NCBI GenBank assembly: GCA_016219275.1
Contig: JACRBM010000072.1
Location: forward strand, 56,696 to 120,695
Reading direction: 5' to 3'
Length of the DNA stretch: 64,000 bases
Source: Chloroflexota bacterium
GTDB taxonomy: Bacteria; Chloroflexota; Anaerolineae; UBA4142
Shown: in pieces, positions 27,114-35,436 of the stretch
Layout: each line of letters starts with the position of its first letter
Numbering within the stretch: the first letter of the stretch is position 1
Notes under the pieces: generated by a model
Database searches by the model: none
Seen by the model: only the letters and a program-made list of their open reading frames with translations
Told to the model about the DNA's origin: nothing
Program-made: the position numbers and the translations under genes

Positions 27114-27244
27114 TCTTCCTCCCGCGCGCCTGCCGCGATCCAACGCAACATGAAAAAGTACGTCACGAGCACCGAGCAGAACACGATCAGCACGACCATG
27201 CCGCCGAACGTTTGTGTATCAATGAGCCAGTAGAGAGTATCCAT
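27110..27244 (-). CDS. 44-residue single-pass membrane peptide
   Basis: ATG at 27244 with GAGG 5 bases upstream; stop TGA overlaps the ATG of the cytochrome gene (ATGA). Sequence begins MDTLYWLIDTQTFGG, then one hydrophobic helix (about residues 15-33, MVVLIVFCSVLVTYFFML) and a charged tail RWIAAGAREEE. Small single-helix subunits accompany many respiratory membrane complexes. It sits between the NrfD subunit and the cytochrome, so it is likely a structural part of that complex. Below 60 residues, it would be missed by most gene callers. Confidence 0.7.
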   Translation of the reverse strand: MDTLYWLIDTQTFGGMVVLIVFCSVLVTYFFMLRWIAAGAREEE

Positions 27245-27257
27245 ATTTTCCTCAGAC

Positions 27258-27368
27258 TGTCAGTGCGAGCCGCGGAGCGGCGAAGCAATCCCCTAACATT
27301 TTGGCGATTGCTTCGTCACACACCTGCCCTGGCGGGCGGTGCCAGGGAAAATCGCGCCTCGCAATGAC
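27258..27368. repeat. REP-like palindrome with internal hairpin
   Basis: cagtgcgagccgcggagcggcgaagcaatc on the left is mirrored by gcgattgcttcgtc ... cgcctcgcaatgac on the right, with an inner hairpin ctgccctggcgggcggtgccaggg. Related to the element at 11088. It fills the gap between the NrfD and small membrane genes. Confidence 0.75.
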
Positions 27369-27377
27369 ATTCAACTT

Positions 27378-28718
27378 TCACTCGCCGCTTGCCACGCCGC
27401 TTGCAGCGCGTAAATCTTCGAGTCTGATTTTCTCCGCCAATTTCCGGCGTTCTTCGATCTCGACGCCTTCTTCGACTTCCCAGATCGCGAGACTGGGAAA
27501 GAGTTTGAAGAACACGACGAACAACAGCGCGAACATCGCGAGCGAACCAATCGTGATGGACGCCTCGACCCAGGTCGGCTGATAGATCGCCCACTGGCTC
27601 AGGCGCGGACGCGTGAGACTCGGCGCGACAATCGTGAATCGTTCGAGCCACATCCCGATGTCAATGAAAATCGAAGCGATGACCGTGCCCATTACCGTGC
27701 GCCCCGAACGCCGAATCAGAATCACGAATGGGAGAATGCCGTTAAAGAGCACCATCGTCCAGAATGCCCAGTTGAACTCGCCAAAGATTTTCGCGTTGGC
27801 GACTGGCATTTCGTCTGCGAGCGCGCCGTAAAATGTGGTGACGTACTCGGAAAGCGTAAAGTACGTCCAGAGTACGCTCATCACGAGGAGCAGCAAGCCG
27901 AGATAATTGAACTGCTTCTCGGTGAGCCATTCTTCGAGGTGCATCACCTTGCGCATCAACGCCATCGCGAGGAACAAGGTCGCGATGCCGGAAAAGATCG
28001 CGCCGACGACAAAGTACGGACCCAGGATCGTGCTGTGCCACATCGGTTGCAACGTCATGCCGAAAATCCACGAGACGACCGTATGTACCGAGACCGCAAT
28101 CGGAATGATCGCAATCGCAAGAATCGCAATCGCTTTTTCGAGCCGATGATGTTGTTCGTAATTGCCTTTCCAACCCAGCGCGAGCGTCGTGTACAACCAT
28201 TTGCGCCAACCCGCGCCGTCGAACTTGTCGCGCAGACGCGCCAGATCCGGCAACATCGGCAAGTAGAGGTATGTGATGCTACTGAACAGATAAATGCTGA
28301 TGCAGGTAAAATCCCAGAGGAACGGCGATTGATAGCGTCCGTATAAAATCACGTTCAGCGCGCGTTCGGGGCGACCCATGTCAATCAGAATTTGCAAACC
28401 ACCGACGCACAACGCGAACACGGTGACGGCTTCGGCGATACGCGTGATCGAGCGACGCCAGTTCGCTTGTGTGACGCGCAGAATCGCGGAGATGAGCGTG
28501 CCGGCGTGACTGATGCCGATGAAGAAAACAAAGTTCGTGAGATAGATGCCCCAGTACACCGGGCGGCTCAACCCGGTGACGCCCAAGCCATCGGATAGTT
28601 GATAGATGTACGCGAACACGCCCCAGCCGGTCAGCGCGGCGAGAATCGTAAATAGAACCCAAAAACTTTTGCCGGTCGTTCGCAGCGGCGCAAAAACGGT
28701 TTGTTCGATACGGGACAT
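27378..28718 (-). CDS. nrfD: NrfD/PsrC-family membrane subunit
   Basis: 446 residues with about ten transmembrane helices (two four-helix bundles as in PsrC/DsrP plus extra helices). N-terminal YWGIYLTNFVFFIGISHAGTLISA is the typical NrfD start, with the HAGT motif near the quinone site. It exchanges electrons between membrane quinone and the Fe-S subunit encoded just upstream (28794-29474). In canonical dsr loci this place is held by DsrP; the length and HAGT motif also fit the ActC/QrcD group. The C-terminal 30 residues are charged and cytoplasmic. Confidence 0.9.
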   Translation of the reverse strand: MSRIEQTVFAPLRTTGKSFWVLFTILAALTGWGVFAYIYQLSDGLGVTGLSRPVYWGIYLTNFVFFIGISHAGTLISAILRVTQANWRRSITRIAEAVTVFALCVGGLQILIDMGRPERALNVILYGRYQSPFLWDFTCISIYLFSSITYLYLPMLPDLARLRDKFDGAGWRKWLYTTLALGWKGNYEQHHRLEKAIAILAIAIIPIAVSVHTVVSWIFGMTLQPMWHSTILGPYFVVGAIFSGIATLFLAMALMRKVMHLEEWLTEKQFNYLGLLLLVMSVLWTYFTLSEYVTTFYGALADEMPVANAKIFGEFNWAFWTMVLFNGILPFVILIRRSGRTVMGTVIASIFIDIGMWLERFTIVAPSLTRPRLSQWAIYQPTWVEASITIGSLAMFALLFVVFFKLFPSLAIWEVEEGVEIEERRKLAEKIRLEDLRAASGVASGE

Positions 28719-28727
28719 TATGACTCC

Positions 28728-28795
28728 ATTTTGGATTTTCGATTTGCGATTTGCGATCGAGCCAATCGAAAATCCAAAATCGAAAATTCTGCGTC
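28728..28795. repeat. inverted GATTTTCG/GATTTGCG repeat
   Basis: ttggattttcgatttgcgatttgcgatcg is mirrored by cgaaaatccaaaatcgaaaattc in the gap between the NrfD and Fe-S genes. A transcript hairpin is possible. Confidence 0.7.
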
Positions 28796-29474
28796 ATCCT
28801 TCTCTAAGATAAAAGACCTTGGGATGCGTGCCGAGTTCTTCGAGTAGATGGAACGCGCGCGGACTCTTGAGCAGTTGCGAGACCAGACTCGCCGGGTCGT
28901 CGAGGTCGCCGAAATAACGCGCACGCCCGGTGCACGTCTCGACGCACGCGGGAACGTAATCACTCGCCTGAAACACGCGACCTTCGGCGGCGGCTTGCTC
29001 GCGCGCCTTGCGTAGCCGATGCACGCAGAACGTACATTTTTCGACGACACCTTTGGGACGAATCGCCACGTCCGGATTGAGATGTGCTTTGAGCGTTTCG
29101 GGATAGTACGGCTCGTGCCAGTTGAAATAGCGCGCCGCGTACGGGCACGCGACCGTGCAGAAACGACAACCGATACAGCGGTCGTAATCCACGAGCACGG
29201 TACCTTCTTCGTTCCGATACGTCGCCTTGACCGGGCACACCTTGACGCAAAGTGCGTCGTCGCAGTGCATGCACGGACGCGGGATGTACCGCGCGGTCAC
29301 ATTCGGATATTCGCCGTCGCTGGACGGAATCACTTCATTCCACAACATCGCGCGACCTTTCGCCGCTTGCTCCGGTCCCGCGATGGGCGTGTTATTCTCC
29401 ATGCGGCACGCGACCGTGCACGCCTGGCAACCCAGACATTTATCGAGATCAATCGCCATTGTCCAACGAGGCAT
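28794..29474 (-). CDS. four-cluster [4Fe-4S] electron-transfer subunit (NrfC/DsrO/PsrB-like)
   Basis: 226 residues from the ATG at 29474 (GGAGG 9 bases upstream); the earlier in-frame start gives an unrelated extension. Four cysteine groups: CLGCQACTVACR, CMHCDDALCVKVCP, CIGCRFCTVACP and the split CTFC ... CVETC, as in DmsB/PsrB/NrfC. It has no signal of its own, so export would be with the Tat-bearing molybdopterin partner. It links that subunit to NrfD. The two are separated from the molybdopterin gene by an opposed toxin-antitoxin pair. Confidence 0.92.
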   Translation of the reverse strand: MPRWTMAIDLDKCLGCQACTVACRMENNTPIAGPEQAAKGRAMLWNEVIPSSDGEYPNVTARYIPRPCMHCDDALCVKVCPVKATYRNEEGTVLVDYDRCIGCRFCTVACPYAARYFNWHEPYYPETLKAHLNPDVAIRPKGVVEKCTFCVHRLRKAREQAAAEGRVFQASDYVPACVETCTGRARYFGDLDDPASLVSQLLKSPRAFHLLEELGTHPKVFYLREG

Positions 29475-29544
29475 TCCTATCCTCCGAAAACAAAACCAGT
29501 TGCCAAAGTCGTTCGAGCGCGTTATAATGTCGCCGAGGTGAAAA

Positions 29545-29862
29545 ATGACTAGACTTTCTGTGCATTTGCCAGAGCACGTTTCCAAGAGTATCCGCGAACG
29601 GGCCGATGAAACAGGTTACACGGTCGAACGCGTTATCGTTGATGCGCTCAAAAATACGTTCGTTGTCACAACGAAAAAATCGAAAAAACTTTCGGAACAA
29701 GATCGCGCGATTCACGCGCTCATTGCTGCTGGTCTCGTGCGACCCGTGCGTCGCGCATCACGCCGCGTGTCCACCAAGCGTCGCGCCGAACTTGCTCAAG
29801 CATTCTCGAAAGGCAAATCGCTTTCAGAAATCGTCATCGAAGAGCGCGGAGAACGCGTGTGA
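29545..29862 (+). CDS. ribbon-helix-helix-type antitoxin (VapB-like)
   Basis: 105 residues. The N-terminus TRLSVHLPEHVSKSIRERADETG resembles a CopG/RHH-like domain, followed by a basic tail. The stop overlaps the GTG of the PIN toxin gene (GTGTGA). It lies on the strand opposite to the flanking redox genes. Antitoxin role is inferred from this pairing. Confidence 0.75.
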   Translation: MTRLSVHLPEHVSKSIRERADETGYTVERVIVDALKNTFVVTTKKSKKLSEQDRAIHALIAAGLVRPVRRASRRVSTKRRAELAQAFSKGKSLSEIVIEERGERV

Positions 29863-30320
29863 TTTATTTTCTGGACACGAGCGCGCTCATCAAACGCTAT
29901 TTGAATGAAACGGGAAGCGTTTGGGTTCGCGATTTGACCGATTCACCCGAACACGTATTCGTCGCCTCGCGATTGACCACCACTGAAATCATCAGCGCGT
30001 TCGCGCGACGTTTACGTGAAGGCACAGTCACACGAACACAATACGCCGACCATCGAAACGCGTTTGACGATGATTGCGCGACGCGTTATCATATAATCGA
30101 ATTGGAAAACAACACATTCGATCTGGCACGCGACCTCATCGAGCGACATCCTTTGCGGACGCTGGATGCGTTGCAACTCGCCTCCGCGTTGGCAACGAAT
30201 CGTGTCTTTGTTTCGCTCAATTTGTCTCCGCTCAATTTCCTCTCGTCAGACAACCGTCTGTTGCAAATTGCGCAACACGAGGGTCTGTCCACCGACAATC
30301 CCAATCACTACGCCTTGTAA
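29859..30320 (+). CDS. PIN-domain toxin (VapC-like)
   Basis: 153 residues from a GTG start. PIN-domain features: FLDTSALIKRY with the first aspartate at the N-terminus, TTTEIISAFAR with the conserved glutamate, and TLDALQLASAL with the later aspartate. VapC-type toxins cut RNA. The 3' end overlaps the convergent molybdopterin gene by 13 bases. The pair looks inserted between two subunits of one complex. Confidence 0.88.
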   Translation: MIYFLDTSALIKRYLNETGSVWVRDLTDSPEHVFVASRLTTTEIISAFARRLREGTVTRTQYADHRNAFDDDCATRYHIIELENNTFDLARDLIERHPLRTLDALQLASALATNRVFVSLNLSPLNFLSSDNRLLQIAQHEGLSTDNPNHYAL

Positions 30321-32662
30321 ATCTTGACGCGTGTCGGCAACATTGCCGCGACGCCGGAATTTTTTTCGCTTCCGCTTGCCATCAAGTCGTACGGATTCGC
30401 ACCGTGCTTCATCTTCGCCGTGGACGATTCGCGCCCCCACTGCGCCGCACTGAAATGTCCCTGACCACCCGGCACGTTGATCGCGTTTTGCCAAATGCCT
30501 TCGACGATTTTTGCGCGCACGCGAATCTTCCCGGCAGGCGATTCAATCCACACGAGATCGTCTTGTTTGATGTCCAATTGCTCGGCGGCTTGCGGATGAA
30601 TCTCCGCCCAGGTTTCCCAGCGCGCGCTCGTTTGCAAGCCGTACACTTCGTACAGCGTCGGCACCACGCCGCTCCACCCGCGCGGTTGCGTCATCGTCTC
30701 TTGCGAAATCAGGACGAACGGATAATTCGCGTCGGCGGTTTCGGCGGGAACGGTGAAATGCGGCAAGCACTCGACATCGCTTTTCGGATTCAATGCGGCG
30801 AACAATTCGCGCGAGAAGAAATCGAATCGTCCATCTTTCGGCGCGTTCACGCGATCGCGTCCGACGACTTTTGCCCACGCCTTGCTGCCCGGCTGCGCGT
30901 TGAAATAGACGAGCGCCGACCACGCCCCTTTGCCAAGAAGATCGTCCCAGGAAATTTGCATTCCCGCAACGCGTTGTTTCACGACTGTAAGAAAATCATT
31001 CCAGGGCAACGCCTCGCTCACCTTGCCGCCGAGTTGTTTCGCGAGTTGCAACACGACATCGCCGGGATTGCGTCCATCGCGCACCGGTGCGACGACCGGT
31101 TGCCGCAGCGCGATCCCAGGATAGCCCGTGCCTTCGAGAATATCATCGCCCCACATTTCGAAAAACGTGAGCGAGGGTAAAATCAAATCCGCGTATGCCG
31201 CGCTCTCGTCGAGCACCGGGCTGAAACTGACGACGAGCGCCGTTTTCTTGAACGATTCGATGAAGCGTTTGCCTTGCGGCGCTTCGTGAACTGGATTCGC
31301 GTTGAGCAAGAATAACGCGTTCGCCGCATACGGCTTGCCCTGAACGAGATTGTCTGCGAGATTTTGAAACGCCGAGTACGCAACCGGATAATCACTGCCC
31401 ACGCCATCGAGCCGCGCCATCGCGCGCGATTTTTCCGCGACTGGGTCGGTCGGCAGTGCCGGGAGTGGAGCAAGGTTCGGCGTCTGTTGAACCTGAATAC
31501 CTCCCGGCACATCTATGGAGCCAACCAACGCATTGAGCGCGTGAATCGCGAGCGCGGTGAACATGCCGTTGCCGCCCGCGAGATCGCCGCGCCCGGTGGG
31601 CATCACCGCGAGCGCGGGATGGTTGTTGCCGAACTCGCCGGCGAGTTTCGCAATCGTACCGCTCGGCACGCCGGTAATGTCCGCGACGCGATCAATCGGG
31701 TACTCTTCGAGCACGAGACTTTTGAATCCGCGATGCGTGCGACCCTGGTCGTCTTTGAAATCTTCATAGCCGAACGTGTAATTGTCCACGAACGATTTTG
31801 CGACCAAGCCACTTTTGATGAGCACGTGCGCGATGCCGAGCGCGAGCGCGCCGGTCGTGCCAGGACGAATCGGAATCCATTCGTCGGCTTTGGCAGCAGT
31901 GACGTTGAGGCGACTATCCACGACGATGAGTTTCGCGCGATTCGACGCGCCGCGATGCATGAATCCGTAACCCGACAAATATTTTTGCAAGTGACGCGAT
32001 GATTCGAGCAGACTGCCGCCCAGGCACAAGACGTAGCGCGCATTGTCCACATCGTAAATCGGATAGCCGTTGATGCCTTGCGCGAAAAACATCGCGAGCC
32101 GCGCGGCTTCGCCGTCGAGCGAATCAGTCGAGAGCATGTTCGGCGAGCCGTACGCGGACAGGAAGCGCGACCACAGCGGACGCATCTGCCCGCGTAGTTC
32201 GCCGTGCAGGACCGCGACCGTATGCGCTTGACCTTGCTCGCGCAACGCGCGCAATTTTTCCGAAACGATCTTGAGCGCGTCGTCCCAGGAGATCGCTTCC
32301 CACTGCGCGAGATCCGTTGCCGCGACATCCTTGCCAACTTTGCGCTTCATCGGTTGTGCGAGTCGTTCCGGACTGTAGAGCACTTCGAGCGACGCTTGCC
32401 CTTTGGGACAGCACACGCCTTGGTTGAGCGGATGCAGAGGATTGCCCGCGACCTTGACCGCTTTGCCGTTGACCACGCGAACCTGGAGACCGCAACCGGA
32501 TGGGCACATCGCGCAGACAGTCGCCACAAATTTTTCGCCCTGCTCTTCCGGCGCAATCGCCGGGACGCGCGCATCCGCCGCCGATTTGATGATCGGCAAC
32601 ACTGCACCGGTCGCCGCCAGCCCCGCACCTATTTTGAGAAAATCGCGTCGTGAAACTTTCAT
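30308..32662 (-). CDS. Tat-exported molybdopterin oxidoreductase (PsrA/PhsA/QrcB-like)
   Basis: 784 residues from the ATG at 32662, which begins with a twin-arginine signal (SRRDFLKIGAGLAA). A [4Fe-4S] site is formed by C50, C53, C57 and C84. Domain order follows the DMSO-reductase family up to the C-terminal barrel (DLVWIESPAGKIRVRAKI). At the place where PsrA-type enzymes carry the Mo-binding cysteine (SLC), the sequence has S181-L182-D183, so the metal ligand would be aspartate, or metal may be absent as reported for QrcB. It likely works in the periplasm with the Fe-S and NrfD subunits. Substrate unknown: thiosulfate, polysulfide, tetrathionate or cytochrome-quinone transfer are all possible. 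Confidence 0.88.
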   Translation of the reverse strand: MKVSRRDFLKIGAGLAATGAVLPIIKSAADARVPAIAPEEQGEKFVATVCAMCPSGCGLQVRVVNGKAVKVAGNPLHPLNQGVCCPKGQASLEVLYSPERLAQPMKRKVGKDVAATDLAQWEAISWDDALKIVSEKLRALREQGQAHTVAVLHGELRGQMRPLWSRFLSAYGSPNMLSTDSLDGEAARLAMFFAQGINGYPIYDVDNARYVLCLGGSLLESSRHLQKYLSGYGFMHRGASNRAKLIVVDSRLNVTAAKADEWIPIRPGTTGALALGIAHVLIKSGLVAKSFVDNYTFGYEDFKDDQGRTHRGFKSLVLEEYPIDRVADITGVPSGTIAKLAGEFGNNHPALAVMPTGRGDLAGGNGMFTALAIHALNALVGSIDVPGGIQVQQTPNLAPLPALPTDPVAEKSRAMARLDGVGSDYPVAYSAFQNLADNLVQGKPYAANALFLLNANPVHEAPQGKRFIESFKKTALVVSFSPVLDESAAYADLILPSLTFFEMWGDDILEGTGYPGIALRQPVVAPVRDGRNPGDVVLQLAKQLGGKVSEALPWNDFLTVVKQRVAGMQISWDDLLGKGAWSALVYFNAQPGSKAWAKVVGRDRVNAPKDGRFDFFSRELFAALNPKSDVECLPHFTVPAETADANYPFVLISQETMTQPRGWSGVVPTLYEVYGLQTSARWETWAEIHPQAAEQLDIKQDDLVWIESPAGKIRVRAKIVEGIWQNAINVPGGQGHFSAAQWGRESSTAKMKHGANPYDLMASGSEKNSGVAAMLPTRVKIYKA

Positions 32663-32705
32663 GATTCCATTTTCCAATAATTCGATTATTCGTTTCGATT
32701 CGCGA

Positions 32706-33068
32706 TCAGTTGCCGTCGTACTCCAACAAACGTTCGAGCAGTTGCAATTTTTTGTCGAACCGGGTGACGAGCGGCGCAGGCGCGGCGGGCAGAATGCTCG
32801 GCGCGAGATAATCCGCCGGGTTGGTCGTGATGTTGACACCCAGGATTTTGAGCGACTCGTCGAGCGTCGGCACCGCGCTTGGTTTCGTCTGCGCGACCCA
32901 GCCCTGCCCGCGCGGTGAGCGCAACCCGCCACCCGCGGCGCTCGTGTGACACGTGCCGCACGGCTCGCCGGTGCGCGTGGCGTACTCCGGCATCGCGTTC
33001 GCCGTCGGCGTCAGCGCGAATGGAAGTGCAATGCTCGCAAACATCAAAATGATAAAAAGGCGATTCAT
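32706..33068 (-). CDS. small periplasmic monoheme cytochrome c
   Basis: 120 residues with a Sec signal peptide (cleavage likely after TANA). One heme motif CGTCH (near residue 37) within MPEYATRTGEPCGTCHTSAA. The rest is short and partly helical. Similar N-termini occur in cytochromes next to molybdopterin subunits. It could carry electrons between the molybdopterin subunit downstream and the Rieske protein upstream; both genes are within 45 bases. Confidence 0.85.
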   Translation of the reverse strand: MNRLFIILMFASIALPFALTPTANAMPEYATRTGEPCGTCHTSAAGGGLRSPRGQGWVAQTKPSAVPTLDESLKILGVNITTNPADYLAPSILPAAPAPLVTRFDKKLQLLERLLEYDGN

Positions 33069-33089
33069 CGAAACCCTCGTATTACCAAC

Positions 33090-33539
33090 TCACGCTTCCC
33101 CAATCACGATCTCGTTCCCCGCGACCTTGACAGTCAACGATTCCAGCGGCATCGGCGGCGGACCGGCAAGCACATCCCCCTCGCGGTCGAATGTGCCATC
33201 GTGGCAGGGACAATAAAATTGTTGCTTGCCTTCCTGCCATTGCACCGTGCAACCCAGGTGCGTGCAAATCATCGAAATGGCAGTCACACCTTCCGTCGAA
33301 CGCAGAACCAGCGCGGGCTTGCCTTCGTACGTGATTGGTTTGACACCGCCCACCGGCACATCGTTCAACGCGAGTTTGACTTGCCCGGTCGTTACGCGCG
33401 GAGCCGGGAACAGTACGCCTTGCGCGAGCCAGCCCGCCCACGCCGCGCCAACCATGCCCAGCATCGCTTGGATGAAATTGCGGCGCGATTGAAGTTTGCT
33501 CGGTCTGATGGGTACATCTGCTGTTGGAGTGGATTGCAT
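33090..33539 (-). CDS. Rieske [2Fe-2S] protein
   Basis: 149 residues from the ATG at 33539. Twin-arginine signal anchor (SRRNFIQAMLGMVG) then a Rieske domain with the two ligand motifs CTHLGC (near residues 93-98) and CPCHDG (near 110-115). It has high-potential Rieske features such as the paired disulfide cysteines and a Pro loop (AGPPPMP). No cytochrome b partner is present in the window. Its place in a dsr locus, between a diheme lipoprotein and a monoheme cytochrome, is unusual. Confidence 0.93.
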   Translation of the reverse strand: MQSTPTADVPIRPSKLQSRRNFIQAMLGMVGAAWAGWLAQGVLFPAPRVTTGQVKLALNDVPVGGVKPITYEGKPALVLRSTEGVTAISMICTHLGCTVQWQEGKQQFYCPCHDGTFDREGDVLAGPPPMPLESLTVKVAGNEIVIGEA

Positions 33540-33545
33540 AACACC

Positions 33546-33628
33546 TATCCCAGGATTGGTGTTGGGTGGTAGGCGGTTGAGTGGTTCGATCCAACAACCT
33601 AACCACCCAACTACCCAACGGTCCAACT
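33546..33628. repeat. inverted TTGGGTGGT-type tandem repeat
   Basis: Units of ggtggttgagtggtt type (33553-33586) face the complementary caacctaaccacccaactacccaac (33593-33620). Same family as 63530-63585. Confidence 0.75.
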
Positions 33629-33914
33629 ATTTGATTTTTCTCACACCCACATACCCGTGACAATTGTTGCACGAGCGTTCGGTCTGATGACAGTAGAGAC
33701 AATCTTTTTCCTGCATATCGCCGGAATCAATCACTTGGAAATGTCGCGCCTGCCACCATTCGAGCGGACTGTGCGTGACCGGCGCGGTAAACTCGCGGCT
33801 GATCGTCACGGCGAGTTCGCCCTTGCCGTCTTTCGCCGGTTTTTCCGGCACGCAGCCGGCGAGCGGAAAAATTATTACAGCAAGAATAAAACAGAGTAGA
33901 AAGATTTTTTTCAT
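33627..33914 (-). CDS. diheme cytochrome c lipoprotein (DsrJ-like position)
   Basis: 95 residues from MKKIFLL. The signal peptide ends in a lipobox (PLAGCV), so the protein should be lipid-anchored. Two heme sites near the C-terminus, CLYCH and CNNCH. It directly follows dsrK as DsrJ does in DsrMKJOP, but DsrJ normally has three hemes and no lipobox. I call it only a positional counterpart. Confidence 0.78.
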   Translation of the reverse strand: MKKIFLLCFILAVIIFPLAGCVPEKPAKDGKGELAVTISREFTAPVTHSPLEWWQARHFQVIDSGDMQEKDCLYCHQTERSCNNCHGYVGVRKIK

Positions 33915-33931
33915 ATCCATCCATTTTAAGG

Positions 33932-33996
33932 ATGCATGCTTCGCGTGAGGGATGAAGGATGTTTTTTTTCATCCTTCATCCTTCTGCCTTCATCCT
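33932..33996. repeat. inverted GGATGAA-type tandem repeat
   Basis: gagggatgaaggatg is mirrored by catccttcatccttctgccttcatcc, separated by a T-run. Same family as 57464-57518 and 61640-61698. It lies just after dsrK. Confidence 0.8.
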
Positions 33997-35436
33997 TTAC
34001 AAAATCATCGCTTTGCTCAACAAATCGTGCACGCCGCCAACGCGCGTATCCACCTTCCAGTGCTTCATCACTTCGGGGAGTTGCGCTTTGCAGATCGCGC
34101 ACGGCGTCGCGAGGTACGTCGCGCCAGTCGAGCGGCAGGCTTCCGCGCGCGGTCGTCCGCCCGCCATGCGAATCGGCATGATCTCGTCGGTGAGCAAGCC
34201 GCCGCCCGCGCCGCAACAAAATGTCTTTTCGCGAATCGTGTCGCGCGGCATTTCGATAAATTTGTTGCACGTCGCGCGAATCATCTCGCGCGGCTCTTCG
34301 AGGAGCGAGCCGGCACGCGCCGCGTTGCACGGATCGTGGTACGTGACGAGCACATCGTCGTTCGCGGACTTGTCAATCTTGAACGCGCCGCGCTTGATGA
34401 GATCGGCGGTGAATTGGCAAATGTGAACGGGGTGCGGCGGATCGAGAAAATCCATCGGACCGCTCAACGTGTCGGTGTGAATCGCCGCGCGCCACGCGTG
34501 CCCGCACTCACCCCAAATGACGCGCTTGACCTTGAGTTGCCGCGCCGCGTCGAGAATGCGCTTGTTCACTTTTTTCATGTTGCGATAATTCAGGAACAAG
34601 CCAAAGTTGCCGCCCTCGTTCGCGTACGTGCTGGTCGTCCACGAAATACCCAGGTGATAAAACAATTTCCCGTACGCCATCATCGTGTCGGTGTTTGCAA
34701 AGTTATCGGCGGAGGGCATCACGAGCAACACGTCCGCGCCTTCTTCGTCCACCGGCATTCGAATGTCTCTGCCGGTTTCGGCTTTCAGTTCCTCTTCGAG
34801 AAACTGGCAATTGTCAATCCACGCGGGACCGGGAATACCCAGGTTGTTGCCGCGCTCGTACACCTTCGCGACGACTTCGGTGACGTACTTGGTCGCGACG
34901 CCAATCGCCGCCATGATTTCGCGCGCCGCCATCGTGATTTCCGCGGTGTCAATGCCGTACGGACAAAAGACCGCGCAACGCCGGCACTCGGAGCATTGGT
35001 AAAAGTAGGTGTACCACTCTTGCAACACTTGATCGTTGAACGCTTCCGCTTCGCCGCCGGTGAATCGTTCGAACGGTTTGAAATAATAGCGGTACACTTT
35101 GCGGAGCAAATTCGCGCGTGCGACCGGCATATTGTTCGGATCGCTCGTGCCGAGGTAGAACTGACACTTGTCCGCGCACGCGCCGCACTGCGCGCAAATA
35201 TCGAGGTAGACCTGGAGCGAACGATACTTGGTCAACAACTCGCGCAGTTTCTCAACCGCTTTGTTCTGCCAATCGGGCACGCGCTCGGTCGGCAGCGCAA
35301 TCGCGCGCATGTCTTTCACTTTGCACGGATGGCAGGTCAGCGCGGCGGAAATACCTTCGTTCATTTCCGGGACTGGGAGGATGCCGTTCTTGGGCGCGAG
35401 TTCTGGGAATTCCACTTTGGCGCTAGTCAATGCCAA
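33997..35436 (-). CDS. dsrK: DsrK, HdrD-like catalytic subunit of the DsrMK complex
   Basis: 479 residues. N-terminal LTCHPCKVKDMRAIALPTERVPDWQ is characteristic of DsrK. Two cluster sites, CAQCGACADKC and CSECRRCAVFCP, then CCG-type domains (YHDPCNAARAG, TFCCGAGGGL, TPCAICKA) that hold the cluster thought to reduce the DsrC trisulfide. It sits on the cytoplasmic side with DsrM. The start overlaps dsrM by 14 bases. Confidence 0.94.
   Translation of the reverse strand: MALTSAKVEFPELAPKNGILPVPEMNEGISAALTCHPCKVKDMRAIALPTERVPDWQNKAVEKLRELLTKYRSLQVYLDICAQCGACADKCQFYLGTSDPNNMPVARANLLRKVYRYYFKPFERFTGGEAEAFNDQVLQEWYTYFYQCSECRRCAVFCPYGIDTAEITMAAREIMAAIGVATKYVTEVVAKVYERGNNLGIPGPAWIDNCQFLEEELKAETGRDIRMPVDEEGADVLLVMPSADNFANTDTMMAYGKLFYHLGISWTTSTYANEGGNFGLFLNYRNMKKVNKRILDAARQLKVKRVIWGECGHAWRAAIHTDTLSGPMDFLDPPHPVHICQFTADLIKRGAFKIDKSANDDVLVTYHDPCNAARAGSLLEEPREMIRATCNKFIEMPRDTIREKTFCCGAGGGLLTDEIMPIRMAGGRPRAEACRSTGATYLATPCAICKAQLPEVMKHWKVDTRVGGVHDLLSKAMIL

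Noticed and set aside
27080..27367. Plus-strand frame of 95 residues
   Set aside because: It runs through repeats and the reverse of the 44-residue membrane gene, which has better signals.
30308..33539. Arsenite oxidase (AioBA), because of molybdopterin subunit plus Rieske protein
   Set aside because: AioA has a [3Fe-4S] site and no Tat signal; here the large subunit has four cluster cysteines and its own Tat signal, and Fe-S and NrfD partners are present.
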